A stretch of 64,000 nt of DNA from assembly GCF_000189635.1 (NCBI RefSeq), contig NW_002476212.1, forward strand, positions 558,001 to 622,000, in the 5' to 3' direction. The position numbers were made by a program, and so were the translations under genes. The notes under the pieces are model-generated. The model searched no databases, was not told the origin of the DNA, and saw only the letters and a program-made list of their open reading frames with translations. Position 1 is the first letter of the stretch. The number at the start of each line of letters is the position of its first letter. This document shows positions 54,149-64,000 of the stretch, piece by piece. Source of the DNA: Tetrahymena thermophila SB210. Its lineage: Eukaryota; Ciliophora; Oligohymenophorea; Hymenostomatida; Tetrahymenidae.

Positions 54149-54863
54149 TAAATATTCCTTTATAATAATTTTATTTGCACTTTTACTGATTTTACTGAAA
54201 TAAATAAAGCTATTTTAAGCAAATTTTATAATTTGTAATTTATTAAGTTCTATAAATTATTTTCTAGCTATCTATCAATCTTCTATTAATTAATTAAAAC
54301 AGAATTTAGTTAAACAAAACATAATATACTATTAAATTATGTACACTTATTACTCATAACTATTAATAATTATTTCTACCAATGAACTAATTAATTTATA
54401 TTTAGTACTTATTATCATTGATATATTTAATATTTTTAATTTTTTTTTACTAAAATTTATTAAATTTTTCAAGTTATCTACTTTTTTTAATTTATTTCTT
54501 ATTAAAATAGTATTTTTAATTCAAATTTTTTTCTTAGAAAATTTATTAACTAAAAATCTATGTTTTTTAAAATTATTTGCTTATCAAAAATTTTAATTTA
54601 CTTAATTTTTTTTATTATATTTTTAATAAGTAAAATCATAAATAGTTGAATTTGTTTATCATACAAATAATTTACATTATTAAGATTTGAGATAGTTGAT
54701 GAAATACAACGTTTATTTTCTTAAATTAGCTTTTTTATAAATTGCTTTCATTTAATTATTAAATTTTTGTAAAATAATTAAGAATTACAACTCTAAGTAA
54801 CTTTTTATCATTTGCAATCAAGCAAGAAGTTTTTACATTTTATTAGGGCAAATAAAAAAGATA
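54149..54863. other. divergent intergenic region
   Basis: 715 bp between the starts of the TPR gene (-) and the armadillo-repeat gene (+), so it must contain both promoters. It is composed largely of A/T runs, and no conserved box could be singled out by eye. Confidence 0.55.
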
Positions 54864-56993
54864 ATGCAATCATATAAGCTTCACGTTGTTTCTGAGCATC
54901 TATAGGATAGATATCCATATCTCGAAGCAGATTTTAACGATCGTTATGATAATACTGAAGTAAGTTGAACATAGATATAGGATTTGAAAATTCATTAATA
55001 AAAATTAAATGATTTATAAAGGTTTATCATGCTGTTTTTGATAGGAGTATCCCAAAATTAATTGAAATTTTATTGATGCCAGAAATTGAGGAATTTAAGT
55101 ACAGAGATGCCTTAATAACTTTAAATGAGATGGTATCGCATTAAGAGATGAAAGATTAAATGATATCATAAGGTTTAATTAGTATTGCATCAGCATTTTT
55201 ACACCACAAAATTGTTGAAATAAGAAGAGAAGCTGTACTTTTACTAGGCTCTTTGGTCTCAATTATGAGAGGAAGATAAATAGTTGATGATTTAACATAT
55301 GAAGGATTTAAAAACCTCCTTTTTGATGAAAATTTAAAAGCAAGGTAAGTAAGTATCGCACGATAAAATTGAAACTAAATTAATAAGAAAAGAAATACCT
55401 TTAGGCGATTTATTTTATTTAAGCAGTAAAAATATTAATCTAATAAATATAAATATTTTTCAAATATTAGAGAAGCTAATGCTTGGGCTTTATGCAGATT
55501 CTTAACAGGAAGAGATGGTGTCGATAGATTAGCTTAATCAAAAATTATTTAATATATGGTAGAATCCTTTTTAAAATACACTGAATAACCAAAATTAGAA
55601 GAAGCTAAGTTCATTATTATGCTTCTTGAAGGCTTCTTAAATATTCTTTAGTATGATAATGGTATTGTGTTCTTTGTAAAAACAGGAATAGTAGCTCGTC
55701 TTAACAAAATTTTAAGAAACGAAGATGACACCTATTATGACAGATAATGGAGTTTAAGAATTAATTACCTGTAATTTTAAAAATAAAAAGGAATAATTTG
55801 ATTTTAATTTATAATAAATAAATAGATGTTTAGATTGCTTAGCAAAAATATGTGTTAACACTTAGGGCAAAGAAGAAGGCATTGAATTAAAGGTATGAAT
55901 TAACATTTTTTTACTTTTTTATTTTAATTTTTTTTACTTCCATAGGTTATTAACACAGCTAACAATTTCTTAGACTCTCCCATAAACGAAGAAAAAAAAT
56001 ACTCAGTTGTTTTAATTATGAATTGCTCAATACATTTAGATGGTAAAAAGTAATGCACTTATGTTGATGACGATAATTTAATTAGAGTAAATATTATTTA
56101 AATAAAATTTGTAAATTTTTAAAATAATAAGATATATAATTTTTTGTTCAAATTAGAATAAATATATACTTAATATTAAAAATGACTAAATTAATTAATT
56201 TAGATATTATTTTTTTATCAATTTTGAACAAAATTATTTTTATTATTTGATTTTTAATAAGAAATTAATTATTTTTAAAATATTTTTTCATAGAAATTAA
56301 TAGCTTTGTTAGATAGCAAAGACGAAAATTTAAGAGTTGATGTTAAATAAGCTCTGAAAAACATTGCTGAATTACCTGATGGCTTCTTGGTAATAACAGC
56401 AAAACTAGCTCATAACTTAAACTATTTGAAAGAGGTAAATTAGTTTAAAAATTTAACAATATCATTAGGTTGACCATTAAAAATATTCCAAAAAGGTATT
56501 TTTCGTAAAATAAGGAAATCATAGAGTATTTGAGCAACCAGTTTTACTGGCCTTAGCAAAGCTACTCCCTAAAACTTCTGAATTGCAAAATCCTCCTAAT
56601 CTTCCTGCTAATAAGGTCCTTGATTATGAAAAATATTGTATAGCAATTTGCTACTTCATATTAAATTAAGAAGAAGTTATTCATGATGCTTTAGAGTAAA
56701 TTGTAAAGCTAGTTGAAAAATTAGGTAACAAAAAAAATATTTCATAAATTTATTTAATTTAATTATTTCTTTTAAATTGAAATTAAGCTCCATTTTTGCT
56801 TTTCAAAAACAATAAGTAATTGCAAGATATGGTTGCTCATACCCTTCAAAAGTTAATTTAAGATTCAGAAACAAAAAGATAGCTAATTTAATATATAATG
56901 AAATATGGAAATGTAGCACATTAAAGCAACAACTCTACTTTAAATGAAGAAATAGCTAAATATAAAAAATTAAGTGAAATGTTAAGCAAGTGA
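54864..56993 (+). CDS. armadillo-repeat protein, RSPH14 (RTDR1)-like
   Basis: Predicted axonemal ARM-repeat protein resembling radial spoke head 14 homologue. Exons as read: 54864-54959, 55022-55344, 55471-55770, 55826-55892, 55946-56086, 56294-56468, 56527-56724, 56788-56993. They total 1506 nt, 501 residues. ARM-type helices include PKLIEILLMPEIEEFKYRDA, then TLNEMVSHQEMKDQMISQGL, VEIRREAVLLLGSLVS, EANAWALCRFLTGRDGVDRL and KLIALLDSKDENLRVDVKQA. The order of a short N-terminal segment and then HEAT/ARM repeats starting near residue 33 fits RSPH14. There is no membrane segment. The sixth intron is uncertain: the donor at 56435 looks better than the one at 56469, but only the latter gives a consistent phase. 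The neighbouring genes are not ciliary, so the call rests on sequence pattern alone. Confidence 0.68.
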
Positions 56994-57781
56994 AGCTCCT
57001 CTAAACTTATACTAAGACCTATTATAATATTTTAAATAACATATTTATATGTGTTTTCAATTTTAATTTAATTTTTGTGGTTTTTTATCTTAAAAATTTT
57101 ATAAAAATTTCCAGAATAAAAGAAATTTTTTCAATAAACTATGATGTAAAATGAATATAGTTTTAAAATCTTAAAAGAAAGAAATAAAATATATTTTTAC
57201 TAACATGTTTAAAATGAAACTAATTTTTTTTGATTAAATATCTTTGACTTAGAGAGAGGTTATCATAGTATAATTTAATTTTATAAATTGATAAAGAGCG
57301 TTTATTACAATTTAATTCAGTGAATATATCTAGAATATTTTAGAAAAAATGGAAGTAGTGTAAAAATGATAAAAATATCTAAGAAGGTTCGTTATCAGGA
57401 GTTAATTTTTGATAGAAAAAATAAGAAACAATAAAAGACATAACAGATATTTATAGAGAGTAGTTTAAAACTAAATATCATAAAAAGAAATTTCTATTAG
57501 CAAAATAGAAAGCGAATTAAATTTAAAAGAAGAGAAAAGTTAATCTGTTTATATTTAACCAATTGATTAATAATCAATCTGTTCATTTATTATCTAAATT
57601 TTATCACTCGCTTAATCAATATTAATTAATATAAATTAAAAAAGGTTCTGGATTTTTATATCCTCATATTGCATTTCAAAAAAAATCTAAAAATTATATT
57701 AATTGATTTAATAAAAAATTTAATATTTGCAAATACTCTTTCAAACAAAAAAAATAGCATCATAAATTTAAAAAAGAAAAA
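56994..57781. other. intergenic, one short frame not called
   Basis: 788 bp between two plus-strand genes. A Lys-rich frame of about 66 codons begins at an ATG near 57366 and ends at TGA near 57566. It lacks any motif and lies in AT-rich DNA, so I do not call it as a gene. The right end is the promoter and leader of the TIM23 gene. Confidence 0.5.
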
Positions 57782-58545
57782 ATGTCAGATTAAGATACTT
57801 TTGTTATTGAAGATAGTAAAAAGCATCACAAGAAATCAGCTCATGCTCATGATGATTTCGAAAAGTACTCAGGATATAATTTTGGTTCTGATTTGTGTTT
57901 TACAGTTGGTATTTCTTATTTACTAGGTATTATATTATTAATCAGTTAAAGATACGTTCATCTGTTTATTTATTCTAACTGCAGATGATTATGTTTTACT
58001 TCATTAATAAAATTCTTTTAATAATAAAGCTAGCTCAGTTGGTCTTGTTAAAGGTTTTGTTGAAGGTTTCCCAACCAACTTTTCTTTACCAAAGAAGCTC
58101 TTATTAAACAACTTCTTTAATAGTTTAGGAAAGAATCAATCCACATTTGGCTAAAAGGCTGCAGGCGCTGGTAATTATTTACATATTAATTTATATGGAA
58201 ATAGTTATAGTTTTTGAATGAAATAATTAGATTCATATTAATTACATTTGATTTAGTTTTCCTTTCAGCATAGTATATAAAATGTCACTTTAAATATTAG
58301 GTTTTCTTTACTACGGCATCGGCACTGGTATGAATTTCTTTTTTGAAGATCAATTTGAAGATCTTACAGATTTCTAAAAGAATCTTACTATTGGTTCTAT
58401 TACTGGTTTGATCTTCACTACTGGTAGTGGTGGTTTAGGATTCTTAAGAGGTACTTTAGGTGGTGCTGCCATCATAGGTGGTCTTTCTCTCTTTACTGAT
58501 TATTTACACTCTAAATAATATTTATCTTTCCAAGTCAAATTCTGA
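57782..58545 (+). CDS. TIM23: TIM23, mitochondrial inner-membrane translocase subunit
   Basis: Channel-forming subunit of the TIM23 complex, which moves presequence proteins across the mitochondrial inner membrane. Exons 57782-57926, 57985-58170 and 58301-58545 total 576 nt, 191 residues. A hydrophilic N-terminus of about 30 residues (His/Lys-rich) precedes the Tim17/22/23 domain: YSGYNFGSDLCFTVGISYLL, KASSVGLVKGFVEGF, the conserved KKLLLNNFFNSLGK turn, then GFLYYGIGTGMNFFFE, and finally IGSITGLIFTTGSGGLGF with GGAAIIGG. The Gly-rich helices and the LNxxLNxxGK-like motif are hallmarks of the family. TIM23 rather than TIM17 is favoured by the length of the N-terminus and by the position of the LNN...LGK motif. 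The N-terminus is shorter than in yeast. Confidence 0.85.
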
Positions 58546-59283
58546 AGAGACCAAATTCAATTAAAAATACCAAACTATGAAATGTTTCTGAATATTATTT
58601 GATAAATAAATGCAAATATTTTTTCTTAAATCATTCATTAGGCACTTATTAGCTAAAGTTTAGATAATAATAATTTAAGAAACTTTCATCTCTCAATATA
58701 TAAAACTAAGTTACTTATAATTTCATTTCAAAAAAGAAAAATTGGACTTTATTTTTGTATAAATCTCTCTATATCTATCATACCCATCTAAAATAGCCAG
58801 TAAGTAATTAAAGCCTTAAGTTAGATGAATGCTGTAAATAGAAGTTAATAACTCAAATATCTTAAATAATCATTATAAAAACTACATCTAGCTCACTAAC
58901 TCTTTGAGAAGTGAATATATTTTAGCTTGAAGTACATAATATTAATACTAAAAGAGCAGTAAACTTATTAAAATATATTAGATAGTTGAAAAAGGAATCA
59001 CAACGATTTGCAATTTAATTTATAAATAAATAAATCTTTTTGAAGAAAATGATATTTTGATGAAAATATTATTTTAAAAGAATAATAGCTTGAATTTTAG
59101 AATAATTAACTATATGAAATAAGTAAAACTTTTAATAATATAAAATAAAATTAATATTGTAAAATTTATATCAGCATTTGAGTTTATTGTCATCAACTTC
59201 TTTACAGTTTTTTTTAATCAATTAAAGCAATTCCATTAATAATATATAGAAGTATATATTAAGTACTTTTTAGATTTTTTATA
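58546..59283. other. convergent spacer, no gene seen
   Basis: 738 bp between the stop of TIM23 (+) and the stop of the long TPR/coiled-coil gene (-). It is AT-rich with no supported frame, and presumably holds both 3' UTRs. Confidence 0.55.
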
Positions 59284-62200
59284 TCAATTGCTTTTTTAGT
59301 CTTACAACTCAGATGTTTTCAATTTCATTAATTTTCTCAACGATTTGTGCAGTGTTTGAGCAATTTTTGAAGCAGGCGAAGGTTATTTCGATCCTGTACC
59401 ATCTTAACTTGATAGTTTGTTTCTCTCCATACCAAGTTTCTGTAATTTATAAGACCCAAAAGCTAAATCTATAAAAGTTGTAGCCTTTTTCACATCTCTC
59501 TTGACAGAAATTAGCTGTGTACTTTTTGAAATGTCTTAGTAATTATCTAAAAACTTCAACTTTCTACTTCTGCTATTTGATCTTATTTTCAAAAACAATT
59601 ATTAAATTTAAAAAAATTAATTAAAATATTTTTTATTTAGTAATTTATTAAGTCTCTTTTATACAAACAATATTTACCTGCTATGCTAATAAGATTAATT
59701 TTAGCTGATATTTTTATTCTGAGGACTGTTTTAAAGTGAATTATTTCTAGTAAAGTATGGGCTTGCATTTCCTTTGTTTAGATTTTCTTCATTCACAAAT
59801 CTTCTTTCAAAAGGAGTGGATAATTCGTTGATTTCCTTTTTCTCACTTCTCATTTTATTATCAATTTATTCTATTTCAGCATTAATAGCCTATTATTTAT
59901 TTATAATTAAATTAATTTTTCTTTACGTAAATCAATTAAATACTTTTTTAGCAATTTATTAAGGAGTTAATCCTTGTTGCTTTTCAAGATCTACTCTAGA
60001 TAAGCCAATTTTAGATTTAATTGAAGTTATATGGGAGGTTTTGCTATCAGAACCTCCATTTCTAGATAAAGCTTCTTTAACATTTTTTAAGCTCACAACT
60101 GAGTTCTTCTTGTTAACTAAAACCTATCTCAAGTTAATTTTATTATCTTCTGTATCATCTTCTTTAATTAAATTCTTGGCAAGTCTCTGATTTTCAAGTT
60201 CTTCATAAAAAAAAAATATTTTAAATGAATTCAAACAAGTACTATTGATTACCTTTTTAAGCAGCCTTCTAATTTGTTAATTCTTACTTCAAATTTTGCT
60301 TCATTTCATAGTACTAATTTTAAAATTATAAATATATATAATTATTCTTATTTTCTTTATGGTAATTTACATCTATTTCATTTTACAAGAATTAGTTGGT
60401 CGTAATCTTAATCTCGTGTGGTTCTTTTTTATCGAAAGCCTCTTCTCCCTCACGAAGCTTTTACTTTTATTTTTTCAACTTCAACAGTTTAAATGCATTT
60501 GAAAACTCATCTTTATCAAAATTTTCTTCCTTCATAACAATATTTATTCCCTTTTAAACACTTTTAGTAAAAATATTTAGAAATGTTAGCTTTTATTTAA
60601 AAAAGATTACAATTCGTATTCCAAATTAATTCCTTTTCTCTCATTTTATTATTAAAATTTTTCATTTATTTTGTCTCTAAAGTAGTAGTCAAGATTTTAA
60701 ACAATCTGAGGTTAATGATAAAGCTAGTTTCTAACTTATTATTTTTTTTCCTCATCAGTTTTTTATTTATCTAATAGCTATTCTTTGTTTTCCAATTAAC
60801 TGTAATAAATCATGTTACTTTCATTAAAATCTTTTTTAAAAATAAAGAAATTTATTTTTGAAATAATTTCAAAAATTTTAATTAAAAAAATGTTGTTTTT
60901 ACATTTGCTTGTTGTTAGTAACTTTGGTTAATATGGTTAGGGAGTTGTTCTCCTAGCTTCTTATTTAGTTGGAGAGTGTTTTATAGATTAAGGAGTAGTT
61001 ACAATACCTATGGCTGTCATTGAACGAACTTAATGAACTCTTTCTCTCTTATGGTTTGGAGTATAAGTAACATCTACATTTCTTAATATTTCAGATTTAG
61101 TGATGTTATTCTCTGATTGCAACTTCTATTGCAGATCAAAAGGAACAAATTAGTATTGTTATTATGGAGAAGAGTTTATACTTGAAAGTCCATTTTAATT
61201 TGAGGTCCTATGAGAGTGGCTTATGCTTGCCCTTGACTACTTCTGACTTTAGTTTAAATTTAACATTGACATATTTTGGTTTTAATTTTAAGGTGTGTAT
61301 GTATTATGTATTAAAGACAAAGTAGTATTTCTCTTACTTCCTGTAGAATTAAACTCTCTAATTCTAGGATTGTTTGTTTTATATTAAGGATCAACTTTAT
61401 AATATTTAAAATTTAAGTAAATTAAAGATATATAAAAAGTTACTTTTATATTTATTAGGAGTTTCATCTAGAATGAACTATCTAGACTTTATATTACTTG
61501 ATATCATAGTACTTCCCTACTAATTTAAGCTACTGCTAGAATTTACAGAGATATTCTTTTTAGCCATTTATATATTGTTATTTGATACGATGTTGCTATT
61601 GTTGTTGCTATTATGAAACGCACTAACTTTAAGAGGTAAGTTCTAAGAGTTATTTATAGCAGAAGGAAAATTTGTGAAACTGCCATTTTGATTACCCTAA
61701 TTTATTTCGGAAACAATAGATGTAGTCATATTTAAAAAATTTTATTGCTTAGGAACAGTAATAAACAGTGATTAGTTTAATTCTTTGATATTATACTTAT
61801 CATATAATATTTAACTGTAATAAGAATAAAAATCTTCTTTCTCACTTTAATTTAACTCGTTTGTCTTTCTTTTTTATTCTCTTATTCCCAGAGCTTCATC
61901 CATTATAATATGAATCTCTCCTTCTTCAATAACTAAAACTTTATACTATCAAATATTAATTATTTTATTATGTTAAAATCAATATGCAATAGTGAAATAA
62001 ACATTCAGTAAATAAATATTGAAATAAATTTTATACTTTTGACTTAGCTTCATCGTTTGCTTTAAAAATTAAGTCTTGAATTTCTGAAAAGCCATTCAAA
62101 TAAATTGATGACAACCATTCAGCTAAATTCAAAGATTCTAAAACCCTAGAAATATTTTCCTAGTACTCTTCAGCTATACTGATATTGTACAATAGACATA

Positions 62201-63805
62201 CTGTAGCCAATAGCTTTTATTTTATATTAATTTTAAATAAAAGCATTCAAATATGCTAAAATTAATTACATTATCCTGAAGCTTATCTTATTCTTTCTTT
62301 CTATTTTTTACACTCATCTTTAACAGTTTTTGTATATTTTCTCCACTACTTCTCATAAGCATCTCTTTTTGGAGAAATTGTAGTCCCTTTTCATAATTTT
62401 TAACACACTCCTTCATAGATCCTTGCTATAAATAGCAATTTCCTATTTCTATATAGACTTTAGCAAAGCAATGGATCAAATCTTGATCCTTATTTTTAAA
62501 AAATTATATTTCAAATTTCATTTAAAATTTATTTTTGTTACTTTAGTTAGCTCTAATTTATCTATAAGTTGAGTAGCTTTAAACAAAGCAGAGGAATATA
62601 TAGAATGGTTTTCTGTCTTTTTACCATATTTAACCCAAACTTAGATAGTTAAAAAATTCGCCTTAAAGAATTCGCTGAAATGGAAATTAACTATATAATT
62701 TTATTTTACAAAGAAAATCACATCAATAAATAAATAAATAAATTTTGGATGGATGAGAATTAATTAAAGAGTCAGTAAAATTATATTTTAATGCTATTGA
62801 GTCAAATTAGAACCTAATAGTTTTTAATGAATTAAGCTTATGATTTTCAATAATATTTACTTTGCTTTAAAATTTTAAGGTTTTGTTTCTTTTCAAATAT
62901 TCTTTCCATTTTTTCTTAAATCAATTTTTGATTGTGTTCTGGAGACAAATCTCTAATTTTTACAATAGATCCATTAGGACTGTTTGCATCAGATTCTTCA
63001 TCATCAACTTCTCTAATTCTATTTAAAGAATTCTTTTTTTACGAAAGAGCTATTGTAGAGGTAGGATGGTCAGTTGGGTTTTATGCTAAACGCTTTTCGT
63101 TTTAAACTTACATTATTGCCTATTATTCTAAATTTCTTAAGCTGTTTATTTAAGAAAAGGTATTATATGATCTATCAGTCGCTTGTAATGCATTATTATC
63201 CAAGGTTTCATCAAAAGACTCTTGTTAAACTTCGTTTTTCTAGGCAATCAAGTCATTTAATACGTTATACCAATTATCCAAAAGATAAGTTCCTCTTTCA
63301 CACATTTTTTCCATGTTAGAAAGTTGAGACTTAGTCATTCCAACTTGAGAAAAATATCTCTTAGTAAGTTTTCTAAAGCATTCAAAATATCTTCTATAAA
63401 GCTTAATTTATTGATAAGGAGCGAAAGACAATGAAGAATTAGGACTTAAAAGCTTATGCATTCTCAAAATGGCTCTGTGATATTTACCCTAAAAGTAAAA
63501 TAAAATATGAATAAAATACCTCTATAAAAGATAAAACAATTAATAAAAATAATTTTATTATAACAAAGCTTGAAATAAGTTCTTTTTTATACCTCTTTTA
63601 TATTTTTGCTTAAATCGCTAATTGCTTAATTAATGTCTTTTGAAGTTATAAAAGCAGAAGGTTTTGAATAAAATGCTTGACTATTATGGGATAGCTCAGA
63701 TCCATGAGGTGAGACTAAATTTACTTAAGACTTGCTCTAAGGTGTTTGAAGGTTAATAACGAGCTATTTCTTTTTTATTTCTAAAGGCGTATCAGATTTT
63801 TCCAT
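59284..63805 (-). CDS. TPR and coiled-coil protein, multi-exon
   Basis: Read as one gene from ATG 63805 to TGA 59284. The N-terminus (MEKSDTPLEIKKKQ) is disordered and Ser/Gln-rich. It is followed by helices (YHRAILRMHKLL, YRRYFECFRKLTKRYFSQVG) and TPR-like repeats near 62270-62560 (EIGNCYLQQGSMKECVKNYE). The TPR part ends in AEWLSSIYLNGFSEI, and after an intron the frame continues through EEGEIHIIMDEALGIREQKR and NIKELNQSLFITVPKQ, then into a Ser/Asn-rich region. It finishes with charged helical segments (RSEKKEINELSTPFERRFVN) and a basic Ser-rich tail (HSRSNSRSRKLKF). An ATG at 61729 could be taken as a second gene start, but the upstream coding frame runs into it without a stop, so I keep one gene. 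There is no membrane helix. It may be related to the TPR gene at 51655-54148. The function is unknown. Confidence 0.66.
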
Positions 63806-64000
63806 AACGCAAAAACTTTAAATAACTTGCTATGAAAGAGCTTTATTTCTATTGTTGACTAATTAAAATTTATAAATTATTAATATTTATTTATTTAGAT
63901 AGATAGATAAATAGATTCAATTTAATCATTATCACATATTCACGTTCATATTATTTAAGTAGTAAGCACAAAAATACTTATTATTTTTTTAAACATTCTC
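63806..64000. other. upstream flank of the last gene
   Basis: AT-rich leader and promoter side of the minus-strand gene that starts at 63805. It includes a short (GATA)n-like run at about 63898-63912. Confidence 0.5.

Noticed and set aside
57366..57568. Short Lys/Arg-rich ORF of about 66 codons upstream of TIM23
   Set aside because: Low-complexity composition, no motif, and a length expected by chance when TGA is the only stop in AT-rich DNA.
63074..63319. Plus-strand 81-residue ORF near the right end
   Set aside because: It is the reverse of the helical TPR-type coding region on the minus strand and has no coding character of its own.

Overview
The window is nuclear DNA of a ciliate, most likely Tetrahymena or a close oligohymenophorean relative. 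The evidence is direct. It is very AT-rich, and every convincing reading frame runs through many TAA and TAG triplets, which serve as glutamine codons, and closes only at TGA. Genes carry many short AT-rich introns with GT..AG ends, mostly 50-130 bp and a few of 300-950 bp. Ordinary stop-to-stop ORF finding fails here, so all genes below were read by hand with TAA/TAG = Gln and spliced by eye. For most plus-strand genes the summed exon lengths are exact multiples of three, which supports the models. Exon edges in the large minus-strand genes are less certain.

Layout from left to right: the 3' part of a mitochondrial-type Na+/Ca2+ exchanger (NCLX-like, +, 1-3655). Then two homologous large minus-strand genes, 5294-11015 and 15803-22500, for membrane proteins with a secreted N-terminal domain, cysteine-rich furin-like repeats, a DUF4215 repeat, a multi-pass membrane domain and a Gln/Asn-rich tail. 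A one-exon acid-lipase-type hydrolase (+, 13591-14856) lies between them. Next come a coiled-coil protein (+, 23319-27176), a SET-domain lysine methyltransferase-like protein with a large acidic insertion (+, 27520-30574), and a low-complexity Gln/Asn/Ser protein (+, 31700-34301). A tandem pair of tetraspanin-like four-pass proteins follows (+, 35648-37845 and 39014-40936). After it there is a decayed coding relic (41723-about 42300) and an intronless GPI ethanolamine-phosphate transferase (+, 42426-45605).

The right third holds a cytochrome P450 (+, 47031-48630), a two-pass ciliate-type membrane protein (-, 48983-51185), a TPR protein (-, 51655-54148), an armadillo-repeat RSPH14-like axonemal protein (+, 54864-56993), TIM23 of the mitochondrial inner-membrane import channel (+, 57782-58545), and a long TPR and coiled-coil protein (-, 59284-63805).

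The genes do not form one pathway. Two are predicted mitochondrial (NCLX-like, TIM23), several are membrane proteins of the secretory system or cell surface, and one is probably axonemal. The most notable content is the duplicated cysteine-rich receptor-like pair, the tetraspanin-like tandem pair with a shared intron position, and the relic with four in-frame TGA codons. I saw no tRNA, rRNA, CRISPR array, transposase, telomere repeat or clear chromosome-breakage sequence.
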